Below are positions 1 through 5,702 of a DNA stretch of 5,702 bases, piece by piece. Each line of letters starts with the position of its first letter. Within the stretch, counting starts at the first letter, position 1. The DNA lies in contig DATLRS010000098.1 in NCBI GenBank assembly GCA_035534535.1, positions 1 to 5,702 on the forward strand. Direction: 5' to 3'. Both the position numbers and the translations under genes were made by a program. The notes beneath the pieces are model-generated. The model was not told the origin of the DNA, searched no databases, and saw only the letters and a program-made list of their open reading frames with translations. Source of the DNA: DATARH01 sp035534535. GTDB taxonomy: Bacteria > Pseudomonadota > Alphaproteobacteria > ATCC43930 > CGMCC-115725.

Positions 1-1
1 T

Positions 2-115
2 TGCGCCAAGCTCGGCATCTCGTTCTGGGATTATCTCGGCGCCAGGCTCAGCGCCGCCACAGCCGACGTGCCATTCCTCCCCGACCTCGTCAGGCTGCGC
101 AGCGCGCAAGCTTGA
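2..115 (+). CDS. C-terminal tail of a probable transposase (5' end outside the window)
   Basis: An open frame enters from the left edge and stops at TGA 113-115, giving 37 residues. It reads CAKLGISFWDYLGARL, then an alanine-rich linker and VPFLPDLVRLR. A KLG-SFWDYLG block followed by a P-LPDLVR block near the C-terminus is a pattern I associate with the ends of transposases in alphaproteobacterial insertion sequences. That is memory of the family, not a search result. The catalytic domain is not in the window, so neither the IS family nor the intactness of the gene can be judged. Downstream lies a gene remnant with no start, which fits an insertion-sequence end falling shortly after this stop. 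A small inverted repeat (CAGGG at 121-125, CCCTG at 132-136) follows but cannot be assigned as the IS terminus without the other end. Confidence 0.5.
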   Translation, partial: CAKLGISFWDYLGARLSAATADVPFLPDLVRLRSAQA

Positions 116-117
116 CC

Positions 118-360
118 GCCCAGGGTTTTGCCCCTGTTACCGGCTGGCGTGGAGGCGAAGACGGTTGGCGCGGGCACGAATGGCGGGAGCAGACTTGGCG
201 CCGGCACGAGTGGCGGGAGCATCAGGGTCGCAATTACAATCGATACTACGCCCCACCCACCTATTATACGACGCCGGGCGTTGTTATCGGCTTCACCGAC
301 CGCTGCAGTCGGGCATCACCCGACACACGCCCCGGACATCACCCTACTGGGGCCGTTTAG
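118..360 (+). pseudogene. Remnant of a W/R/E/H-rich, Y/P-tailed small secreted-type protein
   Basis: The reading frame ending at TAG 358-360 translates from about 142 as GWRGGEDGWRGHEWRE and a second copy (TWRRHEWREH), then NYNRYYAPPTYYTTPGVVIGF. Trp-Arg-Gly-His/Glu repeats followed by a Tyr/Pro stretch and a PGV-IGF ending are typical of small exported hypothetical proteins in alphaproteobacteria. Such proteins normally begin with a signal peptide, but none is present here. Upstream, the same frame is only the shadow of the transposase tail, and no ATG with a ribosome site opens it; TTG 112-114 is the only nearby in-frame candidate. After PGVVIGF the remaining 21 or so residues look like random high-GC translation, so the original stop may have been lost by a frameshift or deletion. 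I read it as a gene truncated at its 5' end, plausibly by insertion of the adjacent element. Function is unknown, and the exact left boundary is uncertain. Confidence 0.42.
165..222 (+). repeat. Two-copy 30-base tandem repeat encoding W-R-x-H-E-W-R-E
   Basis: Positions 165-192 and 195-222 are near-identical (TTGGCGCGGGCACGAATGGC versus TTGGCGCCGGCACGAGTGGC, then GGGAGC in both). The period is exactly 30 bases, or ten codons. In the reading frame of the remnant gene the copies read WRGHEWREQ and WRRHEWREH. A period divisible by three and substitutions that keep the WR-HEWRE core indicate an in-frame internal duplication within a protein-coding repeat, not an intergenic element. The preceding segment GWRGGED (from about 142) may be a third, more diverged unit. 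Confidence 0.7.
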
Positions 361-396
361 CACAAGAAAGAGGGCCGACACGTCGCCAGCTTAGGT

Positions 397-445
397 GCCG
401 GAGGGCGTCCTCTGGCGCTCGGCATCCGCCGAAGCGGCAGCTGCC
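397..445 (-). terminator. Candidate 3' hairpins downstream of the efflux operon
   Basis: Two GC-rich inverted repeats lie within 70 bases after the permease stop. In the operon transcript the first (421-445) has a core CCGC-UUCG-GCGG, a C(UUCG)G tetraloop of the especially stable class, flanked by an outer GGCA/UGCC pairing across an internal loop. The second (397-416) pairs GCCAGAGG with CCUCCGGC around a 4-base loop and has one A-C mismatch; the same stem on the plus strand has a G-U wobble instead. No clear U-run follows directly. The nearest pyrimidine-rich tract (CCCTCTTTCTTG on the minus strand, about 365-376) is some 20 bases beyond. The hairpins could therefore be an imperfect intrinsic terminator or an RNA 3'-end stabiliser. 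Tail-to-tail placement against the plus-strand remnant makes termination here plausible, but the evidence is structural only. Confidence 0.3.
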
Positions 446-463
446 GTAGCGGTCCGGTGACCT

Positions 464-3400
464 CTACTCGCGGATCGTCAGCGCGATCAGCACCGGCATC
501 GCCAGCAGCACCAACGGGAGCTGCACCGTTATGCCGGCGATGATCGCGATCGCCAGCGGCTGCAGCATCTGGTCGCCCGAGCCGCTGATCGCCGCGCCGA
601 GCGGCAGCAACGCCAGGATCATCGCCAAGGTGCTCATTGCGATCGGCCGCATCCGGTTGAGCGCGGCTTCCCGGATTGCCTGCCGCGGCGGCATTTCCTT
701 CGCGAGCGCCTGATACTCGGAGACCAGGAAGATCGCCATCTCGGTGGCGATGCCGACGATCATCACCATGCCCATCATCGCCGTAATGTTGAGTTCCACA
801 CCGGTCAGCCAAAGGCCGAAGAACACCGCGCTCGTCGAGATCAGGGAACTCAGGATGATGATGATTGGGAGAACAAAGCTCTCGTAGAGAAACAGCAGAA
901 GAATGATCTCCCCGATCGCGGCAGCAGCGAACACCTTGATCATGCCGCGGACCGCCAGTTGCTGCTGCTTGTAGGCCCCCCCGATCCGATAGTAGACCCC
1001 GGCGGGGAGGAAGCCGGGCTTGGCGACGACAGCATCGACGGCGGCCGCCGTCGTGCCCAGATCGTGGCCACCTCCGATCTGTGCGGTCACAGCGACGATC
1101 TGCGCGAGGTTGTCGCGCGTGATCTCGGGCTGGCCGGCGACGAATTTGACGTGCGCAACGGTGCCGAGCGGGAACACCTGGCCACCGGGCGCCCGGATCG
1201 GCAGCGCCTTCAACCCGTCTCTGGAGATCCTGTCCTGCGGCGGATCGAGCCATACTCGCACTCCGACCGGCTGCACGGTGCCGAGATAGCTCGTCACCAC
1301 CGTGCCATGCAGATAATGATAGAGCTGCGCCTCGACCTCGCCGGGGGTGACGCCCGCCATGGCCGCCGCTGCCGGATCGACGTGAACCTCGAGCGCGTCG
1401 CCCGCCGGAACCACGCCATTATTGACCGAGGCCGGCTCGATTCCCGGCACGTTGACGATCGCCGTCGCGACCTTTCCGGCGACGCTGGCAAGGATTGCGG
1501 GGTTCTTTGCGCTTAGCTCAATCACGATTGGTTGCCGGCGGCCGACCATGTCGCCGATCATGTCGCCCAAGAGTTGATGCGTATCGAAGGCGATCCCGGG
1601 CACGTCGTTGGTGATCTTTTGGGTGATCTCGTCCATCACGGTCCAGATCGGCGGCCGTCGCGATGGCGCGGCGAGGCGGACGAAGAAGTCGCCCTGGTAA
1701 CTTTCGGCGAGATCGCCGCCAAGCCCGGCCCCGGTGCGGCGGGAAAACGTGTAAACGTTCGGATCCTTCTTCAGGATTGCTTCGACCTGCCCCAGTTCGC
1801 GATTGGTTTCCGTCAGCGAGGTGCCGGGCGCGGTTGCGTAATCCAGCACGAACCCGCCCTCGTCCATGCGCGGCAGAAACCCGGTCCCGACATGTTGGTA
1901 GGCGAGATAGCCGGCGCCCACCAAGAGAATCGCCGCGATGCCGGCGAGCGAAGGATGCGCGAACAGGACGCCGAGCGCTCGGCCATGCGTTCGGCGCAGC
2001 CAGGTCTCGTGCCCGTGCGCCGGGTCGTCCCATTTCTCGAAATCGATGATGCCGCGCGCCAGTAGCGGCACGGTAAAGGCCGTCAGCAGGTAGGAGATGA
2101 CGAGCGCGGAGGCCATTGTCAGCGCCAGAAACTTGAAGAACGCGCCGGTGATTCCGGACAGGAAAGCGAGCGGCAGGAAAATGATGATCGTGGCCAGGCT
2201 CGATCCCAGCAGCGGCGAGAAGAATTCGCGGGCCGCCAGCAGGACGACGGCGTGCGGCTGTTCAAGGCCTGGCACGCCGGCCCGCCGGGCGATGTGCTCG
2301 ATCATGACGATCACATCGTCGATCAATAGCCCGATCGCGGCGGCGACCCCGCCCAGGGTCATGATGTTGAAGCTCATCCCGAGCACGGAGAGCAACAAAA
2401 CCGTGATCAACACCGACAGCGGCACCACCAGCATCGCGACCGCTGTCACGCGCCAGTTGCGCAGGAATGCGAGGATGACGAGGGCGGCGAAGACGAGCCC
2501 GATGCCGATCGCCTCCTCGACCGCCGCGATCGAGGATCGGACGAGTTCTGACTGGTCGTACCATTTATAGAGATGAATTGCCTTGGGCTGGGTCTTCATG
2601 AAGGTCAGGAGTCTGGCCGCGACCTCCTTTCCGAGGCTCAGCGAATCCGCGCTGTCCTGCTGAAACACGTCGAAGGTGACCGCCGGCTGCCCGTTCTCAT
2701 CGACCAAGAGCCATTGCGGCACAGTCCCCAACGTGACGCTGGCGATGTCTCTCAGTCGCACGATGCCGCCCTTGCCGTTGCGCAATTCGACGTTGCCGAC
2801 CGAGCCGACGGAAGCGAACGCATTGCTGCTGACCGTCAGATAGAGCAGGTCATTGTCTTCGAGCCGCCCGACCGCCTTGATCGAGTTGGTCGCCGCGATG
2901 GCGGTCGTAACCTCGGCGAGCGTCAGCCGATAGGCTGCGAGCTTATGGGGATCGACCGACACCTGAACTTCCGGCGTCTGCCCGCCGAGGACGCCGACCC
3001 GCCGGACGCCGGCAATGCCGGTCAAGAGCGGGGTGATCTGATACTGCGCCAGGCGCCGCAATTCGGCCGAAGGCACTTTATCCGAGATCAGCGCGTAGGA
3101 GACGAACGGCATGATCGCGTTAGGGCTCATCTGCAGGGCGTCGTACCGAGTGTCCTGCGGCAGTTTGGGAAGCTCCTGCGCGAAGGCGGCATCGACGCTC
3201 AACAGCGCCTGGTTCATATTCGAGCCCCACGGGAAATCGACAAAGATCTGCGCCGACCCGCGCGACGTCGTGGAGCTGATCCCGGTGGCGCCGGGCACGG
3301 CGCGCGCGACCTCTTCCAGGGGCTCGGTGACCTCTATCAGCATCTGCTGCGCCGGCATGCTGCCGGTGCTGACCTCGACCCGGATGCGCGGGAAATTGAC

Positions 3401-3517
3401 GATCGGGAACAGCCCGACCGGCAAGCTGATCCCGGCAAAGATCCCGGCGGCGGCCAGCGCGAAGGCGACGAAGACCAGTGAGCGTCGGTGATGCTCGATC
3501 CAGGCAACGAAGCTCAT
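464..3517 (-). CDS. RND efflux pump permease (CzcA/CusA-AcrB superfamily)
   Basis: This is a complete 1017-residue inner-membrane proton/substrate antiporter of the resistance-nodulation-division superfamily, the energised part of a tripartite pump. The length is normal (about 1000-1070). The expected twelve-helix layout is visible: TM1 about 13-30, a large periplasmic loop 31-335, TM2-6 about 336-487, TM7 about 519-540, a second loop 541-858, and TM8-12 about 860-1013. LPVGLFPIVNFPRI (32-45) is the usual post-TM1 motif. TM4 has IGLLIDDVIVMIEH with D400, D401 and E407. TM10 has VGIATEMAIFLVSE with E926 where AcrB has K940. TM11 has RMRPIAMSTLA, with R955 and S962 at the AcrB R971 and T978 positions. 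The second loop has SRRTG (592-596) and GDMIGDMVGRRQPI (651-664), which resemble HME-type (CzcA-like) porters, so metal export is possible but unproven. The ATG at 3515-3517 overlaps the adaptor stop as ATGA with only a weak GGGT upstream, which suggests translational coupling. Substrate is unknown; the family assignment is secure. Confidence 0.95.
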   Translation of the reverse strand: MSFVAWIEHHRRSLVFVAFALAAAGIFAGISLPVGLFPIVNFPRIRVEVSTGSMPAQQMLIEVTEPLEEVARAVPGATGISSTTSRGSAQIFVDFPWGSNMNQALLSVDAAFAQELPKLPQDTRYDALQMSPNAIMPFVSYALISDKVPSAELRRLAQYQITPLLTGIAGVRRVGVLGGQTPEVQVSVDPHKLAAYRLTLAEVTTAIAATNSIKAVGRLEDNDLLYLTVSSNAFASVGSVGNVELRNGKGGIVRLRDIASVTLGTVPQWLLVDENGQPAVTFDVFQQDSADSLSLGKEVAARLLTFMKTQPKAIHLYKWYDQSELVRSSIAAVEEAIGIGLVFAALVILAFLRNWRVTAVAMLVVPLSVLITVLLLSVLGMSFNIMTLGGVAAAIGLLIDDVIVMIEHIARRAGVPGLEQPHAVVLLAAREFFSPLLGSSLATIIIFLPLAFLSGITGAFFKFLALTMASALVISYLLTAFTVPLLARGIIDFEKWDDPAHGHETWLRRTHGRALGVLFAHPSLAGIAAILLVGAGYLAYQHVGTGFLPRMDEGGFVLDYATAPGTSLTETNRELGQVEAILKKDPNVYTFSRRTGAGLGGDLAESYQGDFFVRLAAPSRRPPIWTVMDEITQKITNDVPGIAFDTHQLLGDMIGDMVGRRQPIVIELSAKNPAILASVAGKVATAIVNVPGIEPASVNNGVVPAGDALEVHVDPAAAAMAGVTPGEVEAQLYHYLHGTVVTSYLGTVQPVGVRVWLDPPQDRISRDGLKALPIRAPGGQVFPLGTVAHVKFVAGQPEITRDNLAQIVAVTAQIGGGHDLGTTAAAVDAVVAKPGFLPAGVYYRIGGAYKQQQLAVRGMIKVFAAAAIGEIILLLFLYESFVLPIIIILSSLISTSAVFFGLWLTGVELNITAMMGMVMIVGIATEMAIFLVSEYQALAKEMPPRQAIREAALNRMRPIAMSTLAMILALLPLGAAISGSGDQMLQPLAIAIIAGITVQLPLVLLAMPVLIALTIRE

Positions 3518-4557
3518 TTGTTACCCGGTCGGTTCGGGTCTGCGACCCGCACCTTCATGCCGTCGCGGAGCTGGTAATTGCCGGCGAGGACGAGCGGTGC
3601 GTCGGGGTCGAGTGCGCCCTCGACGACATCCTTTGCCCCGTCGCCAAGCAGGAGTTTCACCGCAACCTTATGGGCGGTGCCGTTGACGGCTTGCACGACA
3701 TAGGGCGCCCCGGTGTCATCGACCAGGATCGCCTGGTGCGGCACGACATAGCCCGCGACCTGGCCGGTGACGACGCCGGCCTGCGCCATCTGGCCGGGCA
3801 GCAGGCTGCCCGGCGGCACGGTGATGTCGACCGGAACCAGGCCGGTTTGCGGATCGACCATCGATCCGCGCAGCAGAACCCGCCCGTCGACGGCGTCGGT
3901 CCAGCCGAGGGGGGTAATCCTGACCGCGTCGCCGGGGTGGATCTGGGCCGCCTGGTCCGGCACGACCCCGGCCCGCAAGACCAGCCCGTTCAGCCGGGCA
4001 AGATCAATGAGCGCCGCCCCCTGAGGCACCATGGCTCCCGGACTGATCGAGATGGCGGTCACGATCGCGTCGGAGGATGCCCGCAACGTTCGCGGGCCGC
4101 CGGCCCCCTCCGCCTTGAGCGCCGCCAGCGAGGTGCGTGCGTCCGCCGCGGATTTCTCGGCGCTCGTAAGCTGCTGCGCCGTCGCCAGATGCTGGCCAAG
4201 CAGGCTGCGCGTACGATCGACGAGGTCGCGCGCGGCATGCAGCGCGGCGAGGGCCTGGGCGTAGGCGGCGGCGGTTGACGGGCTCGGCCCGAGCCGAACC
4301 AGCGGCGCGTTCGCGGTTACCTGTTCGCCGGCCTTGACATAGACGGTCTCGACCCCGGCCGCGACCGGCGCCATTACCGACTGTCGCGCCGTCGGGTTCG
4401 TCTCGACCGTGCCGAAGGCGGTGACGATCCGGGGCAGGCTGCCTTTCTGCAGCCGGGTCAACTGCACCAGCACGCTCGGACCGGGGGGATCTTGCGCGGC
4501 CGCGACGGCGCCGGCGAGCGCCAGGATGACGGCGGCAAGGACGCAGGTGCGCTTCAT
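3514..4557 (-). CDS. RND efflux periplasmic adaptor (membrane fusion protein, HlyD/CusB-like)
   Basis: This 347-residue periplasmic adaptor would link the RND permease to the outer-membrane channel. Residues 1-21 form a signal peptide (MKRT, a hydrophobic core, then AVAAA before Q22). Residues 61-92 give the first half of a biotinyl-lipoyl domain (MAPVAAGVETVYVKAGEQV). About 94-150 is an Ala-rich helical hairpin with heptad-like spacing. About 158-190 is the second lipoyl half (ISPGAMVPQGAALIDL), about 190-262 the beta-barrel, and 268-340 the membrane-proximal domain (YVVPHQAILVDDTGAPYV). The protein is at the short end of the family. It shows no N-terminal Met cluster like the one CusB uses for Cu/Ag and no C-terminal metallochaperone extension. 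The start at 4557 is chosen because GAGG lies 5 bases upstream, a signal peptide follows at once, and the ATG overlaps the upstream stop. The frame stays open further 5' (to 5451), but that part is an Arg/Pro-rich shadow of the neighbouring gene. The stop overlaps the permease ATG. Confidence 0.92.
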   Translation of the reverse strand: MKRTCVLAAVILALAGAVAAAQDPPGPSVLVQLTRLQKGSLPRIVTAFGTVETNPTARQSVMAPVAAGVETVYVKAGEQVTANAPLVRLGPSPSTAAAYAQALAALHAARDLVDRTRSLLGQHLATAQQLTSAEKSAADARTSLAALKAEGAGGPRTLRASSDAIVTAISISPGAMVPQGAALIDLARLNGLVLRAGVVPDQAAQIHPGDAVRITPLGWTDAVDGRVLLRGSMVDPQTGLVPVDITVPPGSLLPGQMAQAGVVTGQVAGYVVPHQAILVDDTGAPYVVQAVNGTAHKVAVKLLLGDGAKDVVEGALDPDAPLVLAGNYQLRDGMKVRVADPNRPGNK

Positions 4558-5702
4558 CGGTGCCTCGCGGAGCTCAGGGCGATCCGCACCCTCGGCAGAT
4601 CGAGACCGAGTTCGACGGCGAGAACGATGCGGTCCTCGCCGATGCGGCGCTCGATCCCGGCGACGTCGACGGCTCGGTCGAGGGCGGTCGTTTCGTAATC
4701 GATCAAGGTCCGCTGGTCGAGGTTGCCTTGCGCATAGGCCCGCCGCGCGGTCACGGCAAGCGATGCGGCGCCGCTCGCCGCCGCGCGCGCCTGGATCAGA
4801 TCGCCGGAGAGCCGGCGCAGCTGGGCGATCAGGGCCTGAATGCTGGCGACCGCGCTGTCGAGCCGGGCCTGGTATTGCTCGCGCAACAGCTGGCGCGTCG
4901 CCCGCGATTTCGCGACGTTGCCCTGATTGCGGTCGAAGACCGGCAGCGCGAAGGTGAGAGTCGGGCCGGCGCTGACCACGTTTGTCGTGTCGGAGCTGTA
5001 GGAACCACCAACGGCGAAGGCCGGGAATTGGCCGAGAATGGCCGCCCTGACATCCGCCTCGGCCGAGCGATAACCAAGGCGCAGGGCGGCGAGGTCGGGC
5101 CGCCGCTGCGGCAGATCCGTGACCAGCGTCTCCAGCCCGGCGGGAAGTGGTCCAAAAACCGGCCTGGCGATGGCAAACCGCGCGCTCGGGACGAGACCGA
5201 GCAGCCCGTCGAGAGCCTGCCAGTTCGACAGGTGGGCGAGGCTCAAATTCCTGAGCGAGTGTTCGGCCGCGGCGATGGCGGTCAGCAGCGGCGCGAGGGC
5301 GCTCGCCGTCAGATTGCCCTCGGCGATGGCCGCTCTGACCTCGGCCACCTCGCGCAGCAGCAGCCGATGTTCGCGGCGGGTAAGGTGGATCGTGCGATTT
5401 TCTGCATCGATGTCGACGGCGAGCTGGCGCGCCTTCTGAGCGACCTGCCATTCGCGCCAGAGCTGGTCGGCGTCGACCTGCTCGCGTCGAGCCTGTGCGG
5501 ATTTGATGCGGGCGCCGCGGGTGACGATCGCGGCAATATCCTGCGCCAGCGACGCGGCGATCGACGAGGCGGTTCCCGGTCCGCTGATCAGCGCGCCGTA
5601 GCCGAGGTTTGCCGACGGATTGGGCAGCAGGGTCGCTTGCAGCAGCCCCGCGCGCGCCGCGCCAAGCACCCCACGTTCCGATTTGAGGTCGGGATCATTC
5701 AG
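4554..5702 (-). CDS. TolC/CusC-family outer-membrane efflux channel, 5' end outside the window
   Basis: The open frame runs to the right edge with no stop, leaving 382 residues of an outer-membrane factor that forms the exit duct of the pump. Numbering from the first codon in the window, DPDLKSERGVLGAARAGLLQ leads to LLPNPS (25-30), the classic start of the first OEP repeat. Long Ala/Arg/Glu-rich helices follow. The second repeat opens with RRPDL (200-204), has a FPAFAVGGSYS strand and then FALPVFDRNQGN (251-262), a hallmark of the family. YAQGNLDQRTLIDYE (323-337) is the usual C-terminal helix motif. Family members are typically 420-480 residues, so roughly 50-80 residues are missing, including the signal peptide or lipobox. 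Whether this is a lipoprotein (CusC/NodT type) therefore cannot be told. A GTG at 5667-5669 could be misread as the start, but conserved OEP sequence continues upstream of it. The TGA overlaps the adaptor ATG by 4 bases. This is the first of the three pump genes in the window; the promoter lies off the edge. Confidence 0.92.
   Translation of the reverse strand: MNDPDLKSERGVLGAARAGLLQATLLPNPSANLGYGALISGPGTASSIAASLAQDIAAIVTRGARIKSAQARREQVDADQLWREWQVAQKARQLAVDIDAENRTIHLTRREHRLLLREVAEVRAAIAEGNLTASALAPLLTAIAAAEHSLRNLSLAHLSNWQALDGLLGLVPSARFAIARPVFGPLPAGLETLVTDLPQRRPDLAALRLGYRSAEADVRAAILGQFPAFAVGGSYSSDTTNVVSAGPTLTFALPVFDRNQGNVAKSRATRQLLREQYQARLDSAVASIQALIAQLRRLSGDLIQARAAASGAASLAVTARRAYAQGNLDQRTLIDYETTALDRAVDVAGIERRIGEDRIVLAVELGLDLPRVRIALSSARHR
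4563..4566 (-). promoter_or_regulatory. Ribosome binding site of the adaptor gene
   Basis: On the minus strand the tetranucleotide GAGG, within GCGAGG, lies 5 bases before the ATG at 4555-4557, inside the last codons of the outer-membrane-factor gene. The spacing suits a Shine-Dalgarno interaction. It decides the adaptor start at 4557 over the longer in-frame extension, which has no comparable site. With the ATGA overlap it allows either fresh initiation or re-initiation by ribosomes finishing the upstream gene. Confidence 0.6.

Noticed and set aside
165..222. Possible CRISPR-like or regulatory direct repeats
   Set aside because: There are only two copies with no spacer between them, the period is 30 bases in frame, and they encode a conserved peptide core. 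This is a coding repeat.
357..1253. 298-codon minus-strand open frame overlapping the 3' part of the permease
   Set aside because: It is an out-of-frame shadow, very Arg/Ala/Asp-rich, and it overlaps TM8-12 of the permease, whose motifs are intact in the other frame.
959..1516. 185-codon plus-strand open frame with Asp/Arg/His-rich translation
   Set aside because: It is antisense to the periplasmic loop of the permease and shows no domain, start context or codon-bias support.
2573..3481. 302-codon plus-strand open frame opposite the permease gene
   Set aside because: It is Arg/Asp/Gly-rich with no recognisable domain or membrane segments, and it lies wholly antisense to a clear RND permease. 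In high-GC DNA such antisense frames are expected.
3478..4278. 266-codon plus-strand open frame opposite the adaptor gene
   Set aside because: Low-complexity Arg/Gly/Asp/His translation antisense to a well-supported adaptor, with no family motif.
4558..5451. N-terminal extension of the adaptor frame by about 298 codons
   Set aside because: The extension is Arg/Pro-rich shadow of the outer-membrane-factor gene. A signal peptide and Shine-Dalgarno site place the true start at 4557.
5667..5669. GTG as the start of the outer-membrane factor
   Set aside because: Family-typical sequence (DPDLKSERG) continues in frame upstream to the window edge, so the gene is cut by the window and does not start here.

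Overview
The window is from a high-GC Gram-negative chromosome or plasmid, most likely an alphaproteobacterium (Acetobacteraceae or Rhizobiales would fit). The evidence is the strong G/C bias at third codon positions, the style of the efflux proteins and the adjoining transposase-like tail. No 16S or other decisive taxonomic marker is present, so the lineage is inferred.

About nine tenths of the window (464-5702) is one minus-strand operon for a tripartite RND efflux pump. In transcription order it holds an outer-membrane factor of the TolC/CusC type (4554-5702, its 5' end running off the right edge), a periplasmic adaptor of the HlyD/CusB type (3514-4557), and a full-length inner-membrane RND permease (464-3517). 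Both gene junctions are 4-base ATGA overlaps, so the three proteins are probably translationally coupled and made together. The permease would use the proton gradient to drive substrate export, the adaptor would bridge the periplasm, and the outer-membrane factor would form the exit duct. The substrate cannot be read from the sequence. The permease has HME-like (CzcA/CusA-type) porter-loop features, but its fourth transmembrane helix carries the Asp-Asp pair typical of drug-type (HAE) pumps. The promoter and any regulator lie outside the window.

The left 463 bases are a degraded plus-strand margin. A 37-residue C-terminal tail resembling a transposase ends at 115. It is followed by the remnant of a Trp/Arg/Glu/His-rich, Tyr/Pro-tailed secreted-type protein (about 118-360) that has lost its start and signal peptide and contains a 30-base tandem duplication. 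Between 361 and 463, downstream of the pump operon, are two GC-rich hairpins, one with a C(UUCG)G tetraloop in the operon transcript, and no gene.

I find no CRISPR array, tRNA, rRNA or unprecedented system here. The points most worth checking are the mixed proton-relay signature of the permease and the mobile-element junction at the left edge.
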